Positions 7,742 through 7,900 of a stretch of 7,900 nucleotides of DNA are shown here, in pieces; the first letter of the stretch is position 1, and the number at the start of each line of letters is the position of its first letter. The DNA lies in contig PASL01000019.1 in assembly GCA_002712125.1 (NCBI GenBank), forward strand, positions 83,535 to 91,434, written 5' to 3'. The notes beneath the pieces were generated by a model. That model was not told where the DNA came from, made no database searches, and saw nothing but the letters and a program-made list of their open reading frames with translations. Source of the stretch: Chloroflexota bacterium (GTDB lineage Bacteria > Chloroflexota > Dehalococcoidia > Lucifugimonadales > Lucifugimonadaceae). Both the position numbers and the translations under genes were made by a program.

Positions 7742-7900
7742 TTATTTTGCCTCACTTAGGATAGTTTTAATTATCGCCATTCTAATATATAAACCGTGTT
7801 CGACCTGAAGATTTATTTGACTTTTATCACCGTGCACCAAGCCAGAAGAAATTTCTACACCTTCATTAACTGGACCTGGATGCATAATCATGACATTATT
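7742..7900 (-). CDS. pyrB: Aspartate carbamoyltransferase catalytic subunit PyrB, C-terminal part (cut by right window edge)
   Basis: The last 52 codons of PyrB, translated by hand from the minus strand; the rest lies beyond the window. PyrB transfers the carbamoyl group from carbamoyl phosphate (made by CarAB, encoded downstream) to aspartate, giving the substrate of PyrC. The fragment reads VMIMHPGPVNEGVEISS, matching the strongly conserved HPGPxNxGVEI segment of the aspartate/ornithine carbamoyltransferase superfamily. It is followed by a polar stretch (HGDKSQI), then LQVEHGLYIRMAII, matching the conserved QVxNGxxxRMAxL near the end of aspartate carbamoyltransferases. This combination and the neighbours point to PyrB and not ArgF. 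The TAA stop at 7742-7744 is followed 4 bp later by the pyrC ATG. Completeness of the catalytic domain cannot be judged here. Confidence 0.93.
   Translation of the reverse strand, partial: NNVMIMHPGPVNEGVEISSGLVHGDKSQINLQVEHGLYIRMAIIKTILSEAK
7750..7753 (-). promoter_or_regulatory. Likely pyrC ribosome-binding site within the pyrB 3' end
   Basis: The minus strand reads GAGG here, within the last codons of pyrB and 12 bases before the ATG at 7737. The spacing is somewhat long. It nevertheless favours the ATG over the in-frame GTG at 7753-7755, because that GTG overlaps this element and has only pyrimidine-rich and A-rich sequence before it. Confidence 0.45.

Noticed and set aside
7738..7755. 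GTG start of pyrC at 7755
   Set aside because: It would add MRQNKN, overlap pyrB by 14 bp and lack an upstream ribosome-binding site, while a GAGG element precedes the ATG at 7737.

Overview
This is an AT-rich (roughly 30% G+C by eye), tightly packed bacterial window. It holds six genes, two of them cut by the window edges. No RNA gene, mobile element, CRISPR array or attachment site was seen. Codon usage looks alike in all genes, and intergenic space is almost absent, which suggests a streamlined genome. The gene order pyrB-pyrC-carA-carB is the one known from Bacillota and Chloroflexota. The CarB has the motif KIPRWPFDKF, which I associate with those groups rather than Proteobacteria. A low-GC marine Chloroflexota-like bacterium would fit, but that is a weak inference from protein flavour and not a demonstrated placement.

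Layout. On the minus strand at the left (positions 1-1023) is a molybdate-type ABC transporter locus. modA encodes a substrate-binding lipoprotein. It is followed 1 bp later by the start of modB, the permease, which begins at a TTG codon and runs off the left edge. An 89-bp divergent spacer (1024-1112) separates modA from a plus-strand class I SAM-dependent methyltransferase of unknown substrate (1113-1937). The methyltransferase ends tail-to-tail with carB, and the two stop codons overlap in a TTAA palindrome.

From 1934 to the right edge the minus strand is one de novo pyrimidine operon, transcribed right to left: pyrB (C-terminus only), pyrC, carA, carB. Junctions are a 4-bp gap, an 8-bp overlap and a 10-bp gap, which implies one transcript and translational coupling. 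CarAB makes carbamoyl phosphate from glutamine-derived ammonia, bicarbonate and ATP. PyrB condenses it with aspartate, and PyrC cyclises carbamoyl-aspartate to dihydroorotate. The operon's promoter and any attenuator or PyrR gene would lie beyond the right edge.

I found no sign of a new defence, mobile or regulatory system. The most notable points are two insertions of about 16 residues at equivalent places in the two halves of CarB, the overlapping convergent stops, and an unassigned methyltransferase. Two gene starts (carA and pyrC) should be placed downstream of the longest open frame.
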